Assembly: GCF_015354335.1 (NCBI RefSeq)
Contig: NZ_JADKYR010000007.1
Coordinates: 1 to 64,000, forward strand
DNA: 64,000 nucleotides
Direction of reading: 5' to 3'
Source of the DNA: Methylophilus sp. 13
Lineage (GTDB): Bacteria > Pseudomonadota > Gammaproteobacteria > Burkholderiales > Methylophilaceae
The translations under genes were made by a program, and so were the position numbers. The notes beneath the pieces were generated by a model, which saw only the letters and a program-made list of their open reading frames with translations, made no database searches and was not told the DNA's origin. The stretch's first letter is position 1. Each line of letters opens with the position of its first letter. Of this stretch, positions 34,770-46,191 are shown piece after piece.

Positions 34770-36233
34770 ATGCTACGTTCTTGGAGCCTGCAATTAACCA
34801 TTGCCGAGACCTCGGGCTTGCCGGTCTACCTGCAAATCGCCCAGCAAATCATGGAAGAAATCCAGAAAGGCAGATTGGCCCCATCTACCGCTATGCCGGG
34901 TACACGCGAGCTGGCGGAACAACTTAAGGTCAACCGCAAAACTGTCATCCTCGCCTATGATGAACTGATCGCCCAGGGCTGGCTGGTCACCGAGCAAAGA
35001 CGTGGCTCATTTGTTTCGGCCAATCTGCCCAATTTCACTACACAACCGCAAGCAAGCAAAACCGGTCATCAGCCCGCCAATGTGGTGGAGGGCTCCACGC
35101 ATCCACTCCTCAACTACCAGTCACCCCTCAATGGTGTGATTGATTTCAATGATGGCATTCCTGATTCACGGCTGATCCCGTTCAACATTTTGTCGCGTGC
35201 ATTCCGCCATGCGTTAATCGGCTCCAGCAAAGGTAACAACCTTGGCTATGGTGATCCGCGTGGCACGTTTGCATTACGGCAATCGATTGCCACCATGCTC
35301 AATATGGAAAGAGGCCTGAGTGTGGACATTGACCAAATCTGCATCGCACGCGGTAGCCAGATGGGCATCTTCCTGGCCGCGCGTATCCTCACCCGGCCCA
35401 ATGACAATGTGGTGGTGGAACAACTGAGCTACCCCGCTGCCAAAGAAGCCTTCCGCTCCTGCGGTGCCAACATCCTCACCGTGGGGCAAGACAAACACGG
35501 TATCGATGTCACTGCACTGGAAAAACTGTGCAAACAACACCCGATCCGCGCCATTTATGTCACCCCGCACCACCAGTTCCCCACCACCGTGATCATGACC
35601 GCCGAGCGGCGCTTAAAACTGTTGATGCTGGCTGAGCAATACGACTTCACCATTGTAGAAGACGACTACGACCACGAATTTCATTTTTCTTATCACCCGG
35701 TATTCCCCCTGGCGAGCACCAATCACGGTGGCCGTGTCATCTATGTCGGCTCGCTCTCCAAAGTGCTCGCCCCCGGATTGCGTGTCGGTTACCTGGTTGC
35801 CACACCCAGCCTGATAGACCGCTGTGCACAGGAGGTGATGCTCATAGACCGGCAAGGTAACTCCATCACCGAGCTTGCCGTCGCCGAGCTTATGAACGCC
35901 GGCGAAATCAAACGCCATATCCGCAAAACCTTTAAGGTATACAACGAACGCCGAAACCTGTTGATTGCGTTGATTAAAAAGGAGCTCAAAGAATACGTTA
36001 CTTTCGACGCCCCCGATGGTGGGCTCGCCATCTGGTTACGTTTGAAGGAGGGTTACGAGGTTGAAACGGTGGCGGCCCAGGCATTAGTCCACAAAGTGCG
36101 CATTTTGCCCGGCACACTCTTTTCAGAATCACAGCAAAGTGTGCATGCCATCCGGCTAGGATTTGGCAGCCTGACCACGGCAGAACTGGAGAAAGGCGTT
36201 CTGGGGTTAAAAGCCTGCTTTACCCAGCGCTGA
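34770..36233 (+). CDS. MocR/PdxR-type regulator (GntR DNA-binding plus aminotransferase-like domain)
   Basis: A 487-residue MocR-type regulator. A GntR winged helix (residues about 10-80, LPVYLQIAQQIMEEIQKGRLAPSTAMPGTRELAEQL region) is joined through a linker to a class I aminotransferase-like domain; the PLP lysine is in VGSLSKVLAPGLR, and DDYDHEF is also typical. PdxR members sense PLP, but many other MocR members control unrelated genes. No pdxS or pdxT is nearby. It is divergent from the mxa accessory operon, which it may control. The ATG at 34770 follows GGAGAGG; an upstream in-frame ATG at 34734 is less likely. Confidence 0.88.
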   Translation: MLRSWSLQLTIAETSGLPVYLQIAQQIMEEIQKGRLAPSTAMPGTRELAEQLKVNRKTVILAYDELIAQGWLVTEQRRGSFVSANLPNFTTQPQASKTGHQPANVVEGSTHPLLNYQSPLNGVIDFNDGIPDSRLIPFNILSRAFRHALIGSSKGNNLGYGDPRGTFALRQSIATMLNMERGLSVDIDQICIARGSQMGIFLAARILTRPNDNVVVEQLSYPAAKEAFRSCGANILTVGQDKHGIDVTALEKLCKQHPIRAIYVTPHHQFPTTVIMTAERRLKLLMLAEQYDFTIVEDDYDHEFHFSYHPVFPLASTNHGGRVIYVGSLSKVLAPGLRVGYLVATPSLIDRCAQEVMLIDRQGNSITELAVAELMNAGEIKRHIRKTFKVYNERRNLLIALIKKELKEYVTFDAPDGGLAIWLRLKEGYEVETVAAQALVHKVRILPGTLFSESQQSVHAIRLGFGSLTTAELEKGVLGLKACFTQR

Positions 36234-36257
36234 AGATGGGAATAAATCAATATTTAG

Positions 36258-36512
36258 AATATTGAGAGCGATCAATATATACAGACCCTGCTTGATACCT
36301 TTCCTTTCATGGTCTGGCTCAAGGACGAGGACAGCTGCATCTCCGTGGCAAATATTGCCTATGCCAACATGGTGCGGGTGGCATCCAGTGCAGCCACTAT
36401 GCCGATTAAAAATGCTGAAGGCTATTTTTTAGCAAACCCAAACCCTTTGATGAAACTGATATGCACGCTTGTTGGAAAAGTGCAGTTTAACCATTATTCC
36501 GCAGTCGCCTGA
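36258..36512 (+). pseudogene. Remnant of a PAS-domain gene
   Basis: An open frame from 36258 reads IQTLLDTFPFMVWLKDEDS (from about 36279) and then SVANIAYANMVRVASSA, which is the beginning of a typical PAS domain as found in sensor kinases and GGDEF proteins (consensus like LLDNFPFMVWLKD...VNQAYARM.GVAS). The similarity fades after about 50 codons and the frame ends at 36512, within the 3' end of the opposite thioredoxin-like gene. No start upstream and no downstream signalling domain exist, so I regard it as a decayed fragment left by a deletion. Confidence 0.6.
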
Positions 36513-36820
36513 TCGGTAGTAATCAACGCTAAAGCTGATTTCAACTCTCCCGCGTCAACCTCCCTCACCAAGCGTTTCAGCTCCACGCCATCTTTCATAA
36601 AAATGAGCGTCGGCCACAGTTTCACGTGAAACGATCGCCCCAACCGGCGGCCTTTCCCATCCTCAATCTTGATGCGGCGGATAGATGGAAACTGGGTGAG
36701 TTCAGCGCTGATTGTAGGTTGCGCTGCCTTGCAGTAGCCGCACCAGCTGGCGCCAAACTCTAGCAGCGTGGCACCTATGAGGGCATTGATCTCTTTGCGG
36801 GTAGGTTCTGTATTTTCCAT
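36494..36820 (-). CDS. Thioredoxin-family protein
   Basis: A 108-residue cytoplasmic thioredoxin-like protein. The active site is WCGYCKA instead of WCGPC, and the cis-proline region is LWPTLIFMKDGVELKRLV. The glycine-tyrosine dipeptide suggests a redox potential different from thioredoxin 1; DsbA/glutaredoxin-like CxYC sites are more oxidising. No signal peptide. The coding sequence contains a parS-like site. It has no obvious operon partner; the thioesterase-like gene starts its own unit 37 bp upstream on the same strand. Confidence 0.88.
   Translation of the reverse strand: MENTEPTRKEINALIGATLLEFGASWCGYCKAAQPTISAELTQFPSIRRIKIEDGKGRRLGRSFHVKLWPTLIFMKDGVELKRLVREVDAGELKSALALITTDQATAE
36618..36633. 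promoter_or_regulatory. parS-like site inside the thioredoxin-like gene
   Basis: AGTTTCACGTGAAACG contains the perfect 14-bp parS core GTTTCACGTGAAAC; only the outermost base on each side differs from TGTTTCACGTGAAACA. It lies about 20 kb from parAB, on the left arm. Confidence 0.6.
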
Positions 36821-36857
36821 TTAATCATCCTCGTAAGTGCATCATGGGCATTAAGCA

Positions 36858-37304
36858 TCATTGATACAAAACAAACACTCCCTGAAATCTTGAGGTGACT
36901 TTGGCTTCGCTGATCACTTTAGCCATGACTATAATTTTCGCCCTGCCGTTTTGCTGATACATGCCTTTAAACTGCTCCCAATCATCAGCTGATTGAAAGC
37001 TCGCCACACATTCAAAATCTGTTTTCACTGGCAATAGATAATCAATCTCTTGCCGCTTGATGACCAGGCTGCCTTTAAGCCCGGCTTGTTCAATTTTGGA
37101 CTGCGCCAGTGACCAGGCCGTGGTAATCGAAATAGCGGCGATGCTGCCACCAAACACGATATCGAGGTGGTTTTTGTTGGGCAAAAAATCGCCGTAGGCG
37201 GTGAGTTGGTGTTCATCCATCCTAGCAATGTGTATCCCCAGGTTTTTAGTTTGGGGGATGCGTTGAAACAAGGTTTCTTCAAAATTTTGTTCGCGTTGGC
37301 TCAT
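36858..37304 (-). CDS. YiiD_C-type hot-dog thioesterase domain protein
   Basis: A 148-residue single-domain protein resembling the C-terminal thioesterase domain of YiiD. The characteristic elements are an ARMDEHQLTAYGDFLPNKNHLDIVFGGSI stretch, in which the asparagine and glycine residues line the hot-dog helix, and a final IDYLLPV-type strand. Acyl-CoA substrate unknown. I chose the ATG at 37302-37304 (MSQREQNF); the longer frame reaching 37361 overlaps the upstream LysR gene. Confidence 0.75.
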   Translation of the reverse strand: MSQREQNFEETLFQRIPQTKNLGIHIARMDEHQLTAYGDFLPNKNHLDIVFGGSIAAISITTAWSLAQSKIEQAGLKGSLVIKRQEIDYLLPVKTDFECVASFQSADDWEQFKGMYQQNGRAKIIVMAKVISEAKVTSRFQGVFVLYQ

Positions 37305-37333
37305 TTTGCTTCCTATGCATAAGGCGATTTTAG

Positions 37334-38248
37334 TTAACTGGTTTTTTGCAGTAAACGACACCCTTCAAACAACTCTGCCACCCACTCGATAAATGCCCGC
37401 ACTTTGGATGAGAGGTGACGATTTTGTGGATAGAGTGCGTTAATCGGCAAACTCCCGGCCGGAAAATCGGCCAAGACCTTTTCTAATTTACCCTCAGTTA
37501 AATACCCTTGCACCATGAATGCGGGCAGCTGACTGATGCCTAGCCCTGCCAGCGCAGCGGCGACGATAGCATCACCATTGTTGATGGCGAGTTTACGTAT
37601 GGCGGGGATTTCTTGCTCGGTGCCTGCATGCGTGAGCATAAAGGGGCGGATTTTTCCGGTTTTGGAGGAAAAAAAGTGTACGCCCTGGTGGTGTTGCAAC
37701 GCCTCAGGGTACATAGGCCTGCCATGAGTGTTGAGATATTGCGGGGCGGCGACCAGTAAAAACTGCATGGTGCCTACGCGCCTGGCAACCAGGCTGGCGT
37801 CTTGAGGATTGCCGACGCGGATCACGCAATCGACGCCCTCCTCCAGTAAATCAATTGGCCTGTCGTCACAGCCGATCTCAAGCTGGATCTCGGGATAGCG
37901 TTTAAAAAACTCGGCCAGGGCAGGAATAATCACTAACCGGCCTAAAGGCGTGGGCACGTCTACGCGCAAGCGCCCTTTTGCGCTGGCGGTGGACTGCGTG
38001 AGTGCGGCTTCGGTTTCTTCGAGCTCGTTTAATAACCGGATAGCGCGCTCATAATAGGCAGCGCCATCCGTAGTCACGCTGATGCGTCTGGTAGTCCGGT
38101 GCAGCAGTTTGACGCGCAAGCGCTTTTCCAGCGCCAGTACCTGGGCCGAGACAGTAGTTTTGGGTAGGTTGAGCGACATGGCGGCTTTGGTGAAGCTCTC
38201 GAGCTCGACCACCCTAGTAAAGGCCAACATGGTGTCAAAACGGTCCAT
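37334..38248 (-). CDS. LysR-family transcriptional regulator
   Basis: A 304-residue LysR-type regulator with the N-terminal helix-turn-helix FTRVVELESFTKAAMSLNLPKTTVSAQVLALEKRL and a ligand domain including DVPTPLGRLVIIPALAEFF. It resembles the CrgA-like group that often controls an adjacent oxidoreductase. It is divergent from the SDR gene across 133 bp and is probably its regulator. Confidence 0.92.
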   Translation of the reverse strand: MDRFDTMLAFTRVVELESFTKAAMSLNLPKTTVSAQVLALEKRLRVKLLHRTTRRISVTTDGAAYYERAIRLLNELEETEAALTQSTASAKGRLRVDVPTPLGRLVIIPALAEFFKRYPEIQLEIGCDDRPIDLLEEGVDCVIRVGNPQDASLVARRVGTMQFLLVAAPQYLNTHGRPMYPEALQHHQGVHFFSSKTGKIRPFMLTHAGTEQEIPAIRKLAINNGDAIVAAALAGLGISQLPAFMVQGYLTEGKLEKVLADFPAGSLPINALYPQNRHLSSKVRAFIEWVAELFEGCRLLQKTS

Positions 38249-38381
38249 ATCCGTCCTTGTTTGACTTGATTGTCCAATAAATTAGCACAGTGATTGCATT
38301 TTTAGGTGATTTATCTGGGGTTTTTATTTATTTATAGTGGTCACCAGTTTTAAACCACTTTATTAATTGAGGAGTATCAAG

Positions 38382-39131
38382 ATGAGCAAGAAACTGGAAG
38401 GAAAGGTCGCTGTAGTCACTGGGGCCTCTAAAGGCATAGGGGCAGAAATTGCCAAACGCTTTGCCCGCGAGGGTGCAGCGGTGGTGGTGAATTATTTATC
38501 GAGCAAGGCTGGGGCTGACAAAGTAGTGGCCGAGATTACACAAGCGGATGGCAAGGCGGTGGCGGTGGGCGGCAATGTCAGTGAGGTGGCTGATGCACAC
38601 GCGCTGGTAGACGCAGCGATCACTCACTTTGGTAAGCTGGATATTTTGGTCAATAACTCCGGGGTGTATGAATTTGCCACCCTAGAAGAAATCACGCCTG
38701 ACCATTTTCACAAGCAATTCAACATTAATGTGCTGGGCCTGTTGCTGACCTCGCAAGCCGCGGTCAAACACTTGCCTGAGGGCGGCAGCATTATCAATAT
38801 TGGTTCGGTAGTGAGCCGTTTAACCCCCCCTGCGAGTGCCGTGTATACCGGCACCAAGGGCGCAGTGGATGCCATCACCGGCGTGCTGGCCAGAGAGTTG
38901 GGCCCACGCAAGATTCGCGTCAACGCCTTGAACCCTGGCCTGGTGGAAACAGAAGGCACGCATACCGCCGGGGTGATCGGTTCAGAAATGGAGTCCGCTT
39001 ATGTGGCACAGACGCCACTGGGGCGCAGTGGGCAACCGAATGATATTGCCTCTGTCGCAGTGTTTCTGGCCTCTGAAGATGCTTATTGGCTGACTGGTGA
39101 GCAATTGCTGGTGGGGGGCGGTTTGCGCTAG
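38382..39131 (+). CDS. Short-chain dehydrogenase/reductase
   Basis: A 249-residue classical SDR. The Rossmann motif is TGASKGIGAEIA, with NNSG (variant of NNAG), the catalytic serine in NIGSVVS and the YxxxK pair in YTGTKGA. FabG-like length and sequence, but substrate unknown; a glucose-dehydrogenase or 3-oxoacyl-reductase-like role is possible. The ATG at 38382 follows GAGGAG. It is divergent from a LysR gene and 63 bp before the esterase-like pseudoenzyme. Confidence 0.92.
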   Translation: MSKKLEGKVAVVTGASKGIGAEIAKRFAREGAAVVVNYLSSKAGADKVVAEITQADGKAVAVGGNVSEVADAHALVDAAITHFGKLDILVNNSGVYEFATLEEITPDHFHKQFNINVLGLLLTSQAAVKHLPEGGSIINIGSVVSRLTPPASAVYTGTKGAVDAITGVLARELGPRKIRVNALNPGLVETEGTHTAGVIGSEMESAYVAQTPLGRSGQPNDIASVAVFLASEDAYWLTGEQLLVGGGLR

Positions 39132-39194
39132 TGGATGCCCAAATGCAGGCACGCAGCGCAGTGCCTGCATTAGCGTTTGCATCAACCCTACACC

Positions 39195-39926
39195 ATGTGG
39201 ACCACTACCTTTGAATATGCCGCCACCGGCCACAGTATCAAGCTGCAGGTGTTTGGCCGCCACCACCGCCAAAAGCGAGGGCCAGCACTGCTGTATTTTC
39301 ATGATGGCCTGTTTAATCAGGGCCAGATTGAGAGCGCGCATGCACTGGCTGAAGCCATCTCAGACAGCTGTGTCGTGGTATGTGTAGATTATCCGCTGGC
39401 GCCGGGTGTGCAGTTTCCACACAGTATAGAAGTCGCCTACCAGGCCTTGCAGTGGCTCAGTGAACATGCAAAATTATTAGGGGCAAATGCGAAGCTGCTA
39501 TTTGTAGGTGGCGAGCGCGCTGGCGGCAATCTGGCTGCCGTCACCGCCCTGCTTTACAGAGACCGCGGGCTGCGTGCACCTGCCCAACTGCAAGGGCAAG
39601 TCTTGGTTAACCCCATGCTGGATGCCTTGCAAACCTCGCCTTCGCTCGCTAGTCTGACCGAGAGTCCCTGCCGGGCGGCATGGGCTGACTATGCGCCCTG
39701 CCCCAGTTTGGCTTGGCATCCTTATGTTTCGCCTGTCCAGTCGTGCCGACTGGCGGGGCTGGTTAATGCGCTCATCATTAGCGAACAAGGCCATCCGCTT
39801 GTGGATGAAGCAGCAGCCTATGCGAAAAAATTATTATTGGCGGGCGGGCAAGTACAACACTGGTGTGTTAGCGAGAAAAGTTGGGCGCAACATGCGCCGC
39901 TGATCCGGCAGTGGATGACTCTCTAA
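39195..39926 (+). CDS. Alpha/beta-hydrolase (hormone-sensitive lipase type) with lost catalytic residues
   Basis: A 243-residue protein of the acetyl-esterase/HSL fold. The usual oxyanion motif HGGG is HDGL (36-39), and the nucleophile motif GDSAG is GERAG (106-110), so the serine is arginine (codon CGC at 39516-39518, one base from AGC). The acidic residue region (normally AEYDPLRDE) reads SEQGHPLVDE. The overall fold, YPLAP motif and frame are intact, so this is a non-catalytic or altered-function protein rather than a decayed gene. It follows the SDR gene by 63 bp and probably shares its transcript. Confidence 0.8.
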   Translation: MWTTTFEYAATGHSIKLQVFGRHHRQKRGPALLYFHDGLFNQGQIESAHALAEAISDSCVVVCVDYPLAPGVQFPHSIEVAYQALQWLSEHAKLLGANAKLLFVGGERAGGNLAAVTALLYRDRGLRAPAQLQGQVLVNPMLDALQTSPSLASLTESPCRAAWADYAPCPSLAWHPYVSPVQSCRLAGLVNALIISEQGHPLVDEAAAYAKKLLLAGGQVQHWCVSEKSWAQHAPLIRQWMTL

Positions 39927-39951
39927 AAGGCAAAGGCCGTCTTAAACGGCG

Positions 39952-40323
39952 TTATGCGTAGGAGAGCTCATCCCAAGCCGAGGGGTCGTTGGCCGTGAGC
40001 GGTTCATCAAAACTGTTTTGATGAAAGCGCTGCATTTTGTCTTGAACAGACAGGGTGAGCTCAAACTTGCTGACACCAGGCAGGCGGCGGAAAGGGCCGG
40101 AGGGGTCAAACGAGCGGTAATGCAGGCTGATGAAAATGTCGGGGGAGACTTCAAGGTCAAAGCGCTGGGCGTAGGCAAAATCACTGGAGACATCGGTTTG
40201 GTTAAAGCCAAACGCGAGGGCATCGCGGCTGACATTAAACCATTCTTTTTCATGGCAGGCTAAGTCAATCGAAAAACTTAATACATCAAAAATCTGATCA
40301 GCAAATTCTTTAGGCGTCTGCAT
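39952..40323 (-). CDS. Hypothetical protein of unknown function
   Basis: A 123-residue soluble acidic protein I do not recognise. It begins MQTPKEFADQIFDVLSFSID and has alternating beta strands (FDLEVSPDIFISLHYRSFD, FELTLSVQDK) suggestive of a small alpha/beta fold. No signal peptide or membrane segment. It is convergent with the esterase-like gene (25 bp between stops) and divergent from the Kef-type antiporter gene, 162 bp away. Confidence 0.6.
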   Translation of the reverse strand: MQTPKEFADQIFDVLSFSIDLACHEKEWFNVSRDALAFGFNQTDVSSDFAYAQRFDLEVSPDIFISLHYRSFDPSGPFRRLPGVSKFELTLSVQDKMQRFHQNSFDEPLTANDPSAWDELSYA

Positions 40324-40485
40324 AGCGGTTAATTCTTTAAAATGGCGTTTATGAATGGCTGATAGACACTTTAAACAAGCGTTTGTCAGTAATATATTGG
40401 TAGCAATCTGATAGTTATGTCAGATTTATCTGGCAAAGTATTTTTAGCAGCCGTTATTTCAATCTTTATTTCTCTTAAGGGCATC

Positions 40486-42258
40486 ATGCATTCCACTTCT
40501 GACTTTCTGGTGCAAGCGGCCATTTACCTGTCTTTCGCCATTATTCTGGTGCCATTGTTCAAGCGGCTCGGCCTGGGTTCGGTGCTGGGTTATCTGATTG
40601 CCGGGATTTTGCTGGGCCCTTATGCCTTGAAGTTGATTGCCGACCCGGAGCAAGTGCTGCACTTTGCCGAGTTTGGCGTGGTATTGATGTTGTTTTTAAT
40701 TGGTCTGGAGCTGGAATCGCAAAAAGTATGGGAGTTGCGCAAGCTGTTGTTTGGCCTGGGAGGCTTGCAGGTAACACTGACCATCACCGTGGTTGGCAGC
40801 ATCGCCTACTTAATGCACTTTTCATGGCAGGAGGCGCTGATTATCGGCATGGGCGTGGCGATGTCATCGACCGCCATTGGACTGACAGCACTGATTGAGA
40901 AAAAGCAGTTACACACGCCGGGCGGACAAGCGGCCTTTGCCACCCTGCTGTTTCAGGATTTATCAGTGATCCCGCTGTTTATGATCCTGGCCTTGATTGC
41001 CCCGCATCACGCCAGCACCGGGTTTGATGTGATGGCCGTGGGCAAGGCCATTGCCGTGATTGTTGCCATTATTTTTGCCAGCCGCACGCTGTTGCCCCCG
41101 GTCATGCGCGTGATTGCCCAAACCGGCTTGCGCGAAATGTTTGTCGCTTTTTCATTGTTACTGGTGATCGGGGTCTCCCTGGCCATGCAATCGGTCGGCT
41201 TGTCGATGGCCCTCGGTACCTTTCTGGCGGGCGTGTTGCTCGCAGGCTCTGAGTACCGCTATGAACTCAGGCTGGACATTGAGCCAGTCAAAGGTCTGCT
41301 GTTAGGGCTGTTTTTCATTTCGGTCGGCATGACCGTAGATATCTCACTGGTCACACAACAGCCTGGATTGATTTTTGGCTTTGCCCTGCTCATTGTGGCG
41401 ATCAAAATGGTCTTATTGATGGGCCTGGGCCAGGTTTTCAAGTACTCGTTACGCGACAAACTGTTATTGGGCCTGTCTATTTCGCAAATTGGCGAGTTTG
41501 CGTTTGTGATTTTTGGCTTGGCGTTAAGCCAGGAATCCTTGTCTCGCAACAGCTATAACACCCTCAATGCCATCGTCGCCGTGTCTATGCTCATCACCCC
41601 GCTGCTGCTGTTATTGTATGACCGCTTTTTAACCCTGCAATGCGGAGAACGTGCACCCGATGCCATCCATGAAAATAATAACGTGATCATTGCCGGTTTT
41701 GGCCGCTTTGGCCAGATTGTTGGCCGTGTACTGTTAGCCAAAGGCATCAGCGCCACCCTGATTGATAACGACCCCAACCAGGTTGATTTAACCCGCCAGT
41801 TTGGCTGGCGATGCTACTACGGTGATGCGTCACGACTGGATGTGCTTGAAGAAGCTGGCATAGGCTCGGCCAAATTGCTAGTCATTGCTTTGAATGACAC
41901 CCATGCCACACTAGAAATGGCCCGTCTGGTCAAGGAGCGCTGGCCACAGGTTAACATTGTGGTCAGGGCCAGAAGCCGGACCGATGCGTTTGATTTGCGC
42001 GAGCTGGATTTGCAACCCATCCGCGAGACGTTTTACTCCTCACTCGAAGCCGCCAGACAAGCCTTATTGGTCATTGGTGAAACAGCCACAGCGGCGAATC
42101 ACATCATTCAGCAATTTGAAAAGCATGATGTGGAACAACTGGAAACCACGCTCAAAATCCGCCATGACAGAAAAGCCTTGTCGACCGTTATGGCGCAAGG
42201 GCGTGAGGATCTTAAAGCCCTGCTTGAATCAGAAAGCAGTCTGTTAGATAAAACCTAA
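40486..42258 (+). CDS. Kef-type monovalent cation:proton antiporter with RCK (TrkA-N) domain
   Basis: A 590-residue CPA2 family transporter. About 12 membrane helices fill residues 5-385, including the LGYLIAGILLGP and GVAMSSTAIGL motifs; a cytoplasmic Rossmann RCK domain follows (VIIAGFGRFGQIVGRVL) and ends in a short charged tail. Such proteins (KefB/KefC/YbaL) exchange K+ or Na+ for protons under nucleotide or glutathione-adduct control; no ancillary KefF/KefG gene is next to it. I chose the ATG at 40486, which has AAGGG upstream; an in-frame start at 40417 lacks a ribosome-binding site. Confidence 0.88.
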   Translation: MHSTSDFLVQAAIYLSFAIILVPLFKRLGLGSVLGYLIAGILLGPYALKLIADPEQVLHFAEFGVVLMLFLIGLELESQKVWELRKLLFGLGGLQVTLTITVVGSIAYLMHFSWQEALIIGMGVAMSSTAIGLTALIEKKQLHTPGGQAAFATLLFQDLSVIPLFMILALIAPHHASTGFDVMAVGKAIAVIVAIIFASRTLLPPVMRVIAQTGLREMFVAFSLLLVIGVSLAMQSVGLSMALGTFLAGVLLAGSEYRYELRLDIEPVKGLLLGLFFISVGMTVDISLVTQQPGLIFGFALLIVAIKMVLLMGLGQVFKYSLRDKLLLGLSISQIGEFAFVIFGLALSQESLSRNSYNTLNAIVAVSMLITPLLLLLYDRFLTLQCGERAPDAIHENNNVIIAGFGRFGQIVGRVLLAKGISATLIDNDPNQVDLTRQFGWRCYYGDASRLDVLEEAGIGSAKLLVIALNDTHATLEMARLVKERWPQVNIVVRARSRTDAFDLRELDLQPIRETFYSSLEAARQALLVIGETATAANHIIQQFEKHDVEQLETTLKIRHDRKALSTVMAQGREDLKALLESESSLLDKT

Positions 42259-42308
42259 GCTTTAAACTGGCGGCTTTACTGCTGCGTTTCATAAATCTAT
42301 GACAAATA

Positions 42309-42334
42309 AAAAAGGCTCCCTCAGGAGCCTTTTT
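42309..42334. terminator. Bidirectional intrinsic terminator between the antiporter gene and gyrB
   Basis: AAAAAGGCTCC at 42309-42319 pairs with GGAGCCTTTTT at 42324-42334 across the loop CTCA. The A run on one side and T run on the other make it functional in both directions for two convergent genes. Confidence 0.9.
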
Positions 42335-42352
42335 AGTGAAACACTGATGCGC

Positions 42353-44782
<2,430 letters not shown>

Positions 44783-44811
44783 TTAAAAGACCATCACCCT
44801 AACATTGGCCG

Positions 44812-44827
44812 TGTTTCACGTGAAACA
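44812..44827. promoter_or_regulatory. parS site between dnaN and gyrB
   Basis: TGTTTCACGTGAAACA, the perfect 16-bp chromosomal parS consensus, extended to a 22-bp palindrome (44809-44830). It is the only one of the four parS-type sites in the window that lies outside a gene. It may also help stop dnaN transcription as a hairpin. Confidence 0.9.
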
Positions 44828-44839
44828 CGGCTACCAGCA

Positions 44840-45943
44840 TTATATGCGCATTGGCATCACAACATATTTATAGTTGGCATCGCTGCTTGCGGTGATCAGG
44901 CAACTGCTGTTGGCGTCTGCGAACGCAAATTGAATTTGTTCATCACTCAGATTATTAAGCACATCAATCAGGTAAGTGACATTAAAACCAATATCCAGTG
45001 CGGCATTGCTGTAGTCGATATCGAGTTCTTCTTCTGCTTCTTCTTGCTCGGTGTTGGTGCTAATCAGTTTGAGCTGATTATTGGTGATGACCATGCGGAT
45101 ACTGCGATATTTTTCATTCGACAGAATAGACGCACGTTGCAAGGCGCTCAGGATTTGTGTGCGATTGACCAGAAAAGTATTTTGATGACCATTGGGAATC
45201 ACACGGTTGTAATCCGGAAACTTGCCATCAATCACTTTGCTGATCAGTTGGATATCACCAAATTCAAAGCTGACCTGTCCGTTCAAGACTTCAATCACGA
45301 CAGGCGAATCTGACTGCTCATCCAGCAACTTCGTCAATTCCAGCACTGTTTTACGCGGCAAGATCACTTCTGTTTTTTCAAAGCTTTGCGCCAGGGTGGT
45401 ATTGGTATAGCTTAAACGGTGTCCATCTGTGCCCACCACGTGCAACTGGTTGCCGTTTACTTCCAGCAATAAGCCATTCAAGTAATAGCGGATATCTTGT
45501 TGCGCCATGGCAAATTCTACTTGCTTGAGCAAGCGTTTGAACTCTGATTGCGCCAGACTGAAACTGATGTTTTGGCCACTGGCTTTGCTCATCAAAGGAT
45601 AATCTGCTGCAGGCAGTGTTTGCAGGTTAAAGCGGCTCTTGCCTGCTTTCAGTGTAATGCGATTATCCTGATTATTCATTTCTATCGTGGTGCTGTCAGG
45701 CAATGAACGGCAGATATCCAGCAGTTTTTTTGCTGAAATCGTTGTACTTAATTCGCCTTCAATGCCGCCATGTACTTTCAGAGAAATCTGCATTTCGAGG
45801 TCGGTAGCGGTCAAATGCATTTCATCCTGTTTGATGTTAACTAACAGGTTAGAAAGGATAGGTAATGTATGCCGACGCTCTACGATGCCAGTCACACTAT
45901 TGAGTGGTTTAAGCAAAACCTCACGGTTAATTTTGATTTGCAT
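44840..45943 (-). CDS. dnaN: DNA polymerase III beta subunit (sliding clamp)
   Basis: A 367-residue sliding clamp with three repeated domains. The start MQIKINREVLLKPLNSVTGIVERRHTLPILSNLLV and the end SSDANYKYVVMPMRI are typical. It tethers polymerase III to DNA. It lies downstream of dnaA, separated by a 248-bp DnaA-box-rich gap, and upstream of gyrB. Confidence 0.97.
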   Translation of the reverse strand: MQIKINREVLLKPLNSVTGIVERRHTLPILSNLLVNIKQDEMHLTATDLEMQISLKVHGGIEGELSTTISAKKLLDICRSLPDSTTIEMNNQDNRITLKAGKSRFNLQTLPAADYPLMSKASGQNISFSLAQSEFKRLLKQVEFAMAQQDIRYYLNGLLLEVNGNQLHVVGTDGHRLSYTNTTLAQSFEKTEVILPRKTVLELTKLLDEQSDSPVVIEVLNGQVSFEFGDIQLISKVIDGKFPDYNRVIPNGHQNTFLVNRTQILSALQRASILSNEKYRSIRMVITNNQLKLISTNTEQEEAEEELDIDYSNAALDIGFNVTYLIDVLNNLSDEQIQFAFADANSSCLITASSDANYKYVVMPMRI

Positions 45944-46191
45944 GGCCTGACCTAATTAATAACTTTATTTCAATATATAAAAGATAAGAATAATAGTAAT
46001 GTTACGTTTTTTTGTGGGTAAGTCTAAAAATATAAATAATTCAAAGACTTATCCGAATATTGCCTTGTGCATAAATTGCGGTTTAAACCTGCATCGTTTG
46101 TGGCTGATATTGTAAACTGATTTTATTCAGTCTATACGCAATATTTAAGCACACGTCATTCTCAACTTATCCACAGCATGACTTGCTTGTT
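45944..46191. other. oriC: Candidate chromosomal replication origin (oriC), dnaA-dnaN gap
   Basis: The gap holds DnaA boxes: TTATCCACA at 46167-46175 (perfect), TTATGCACA on the minus strand at 46066-46074, TTACCCACA on the minus strand at 46013-46021, and weaker TTATCCGAA (46049-46057) and TTAAGCACA (46145-46153). A very AT-rich stretch covers 45945-46012, and inside it TAAGAATAATAGTAA (45985-45999) resembles a DnaA-trio run next to the box at 46013. The alternative origin site is the dnaA-rpmH gap, which has only one perfect box but is where transcription diverges. Confidence 0.65.

Noticed and set aside
36834-36857. Small gene or terminator between the thioredoxin-like and thioesterase-like genes
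   Set aside because: The gap is too short and shows neither a stem nor a start codon with a ribosome-binding site.
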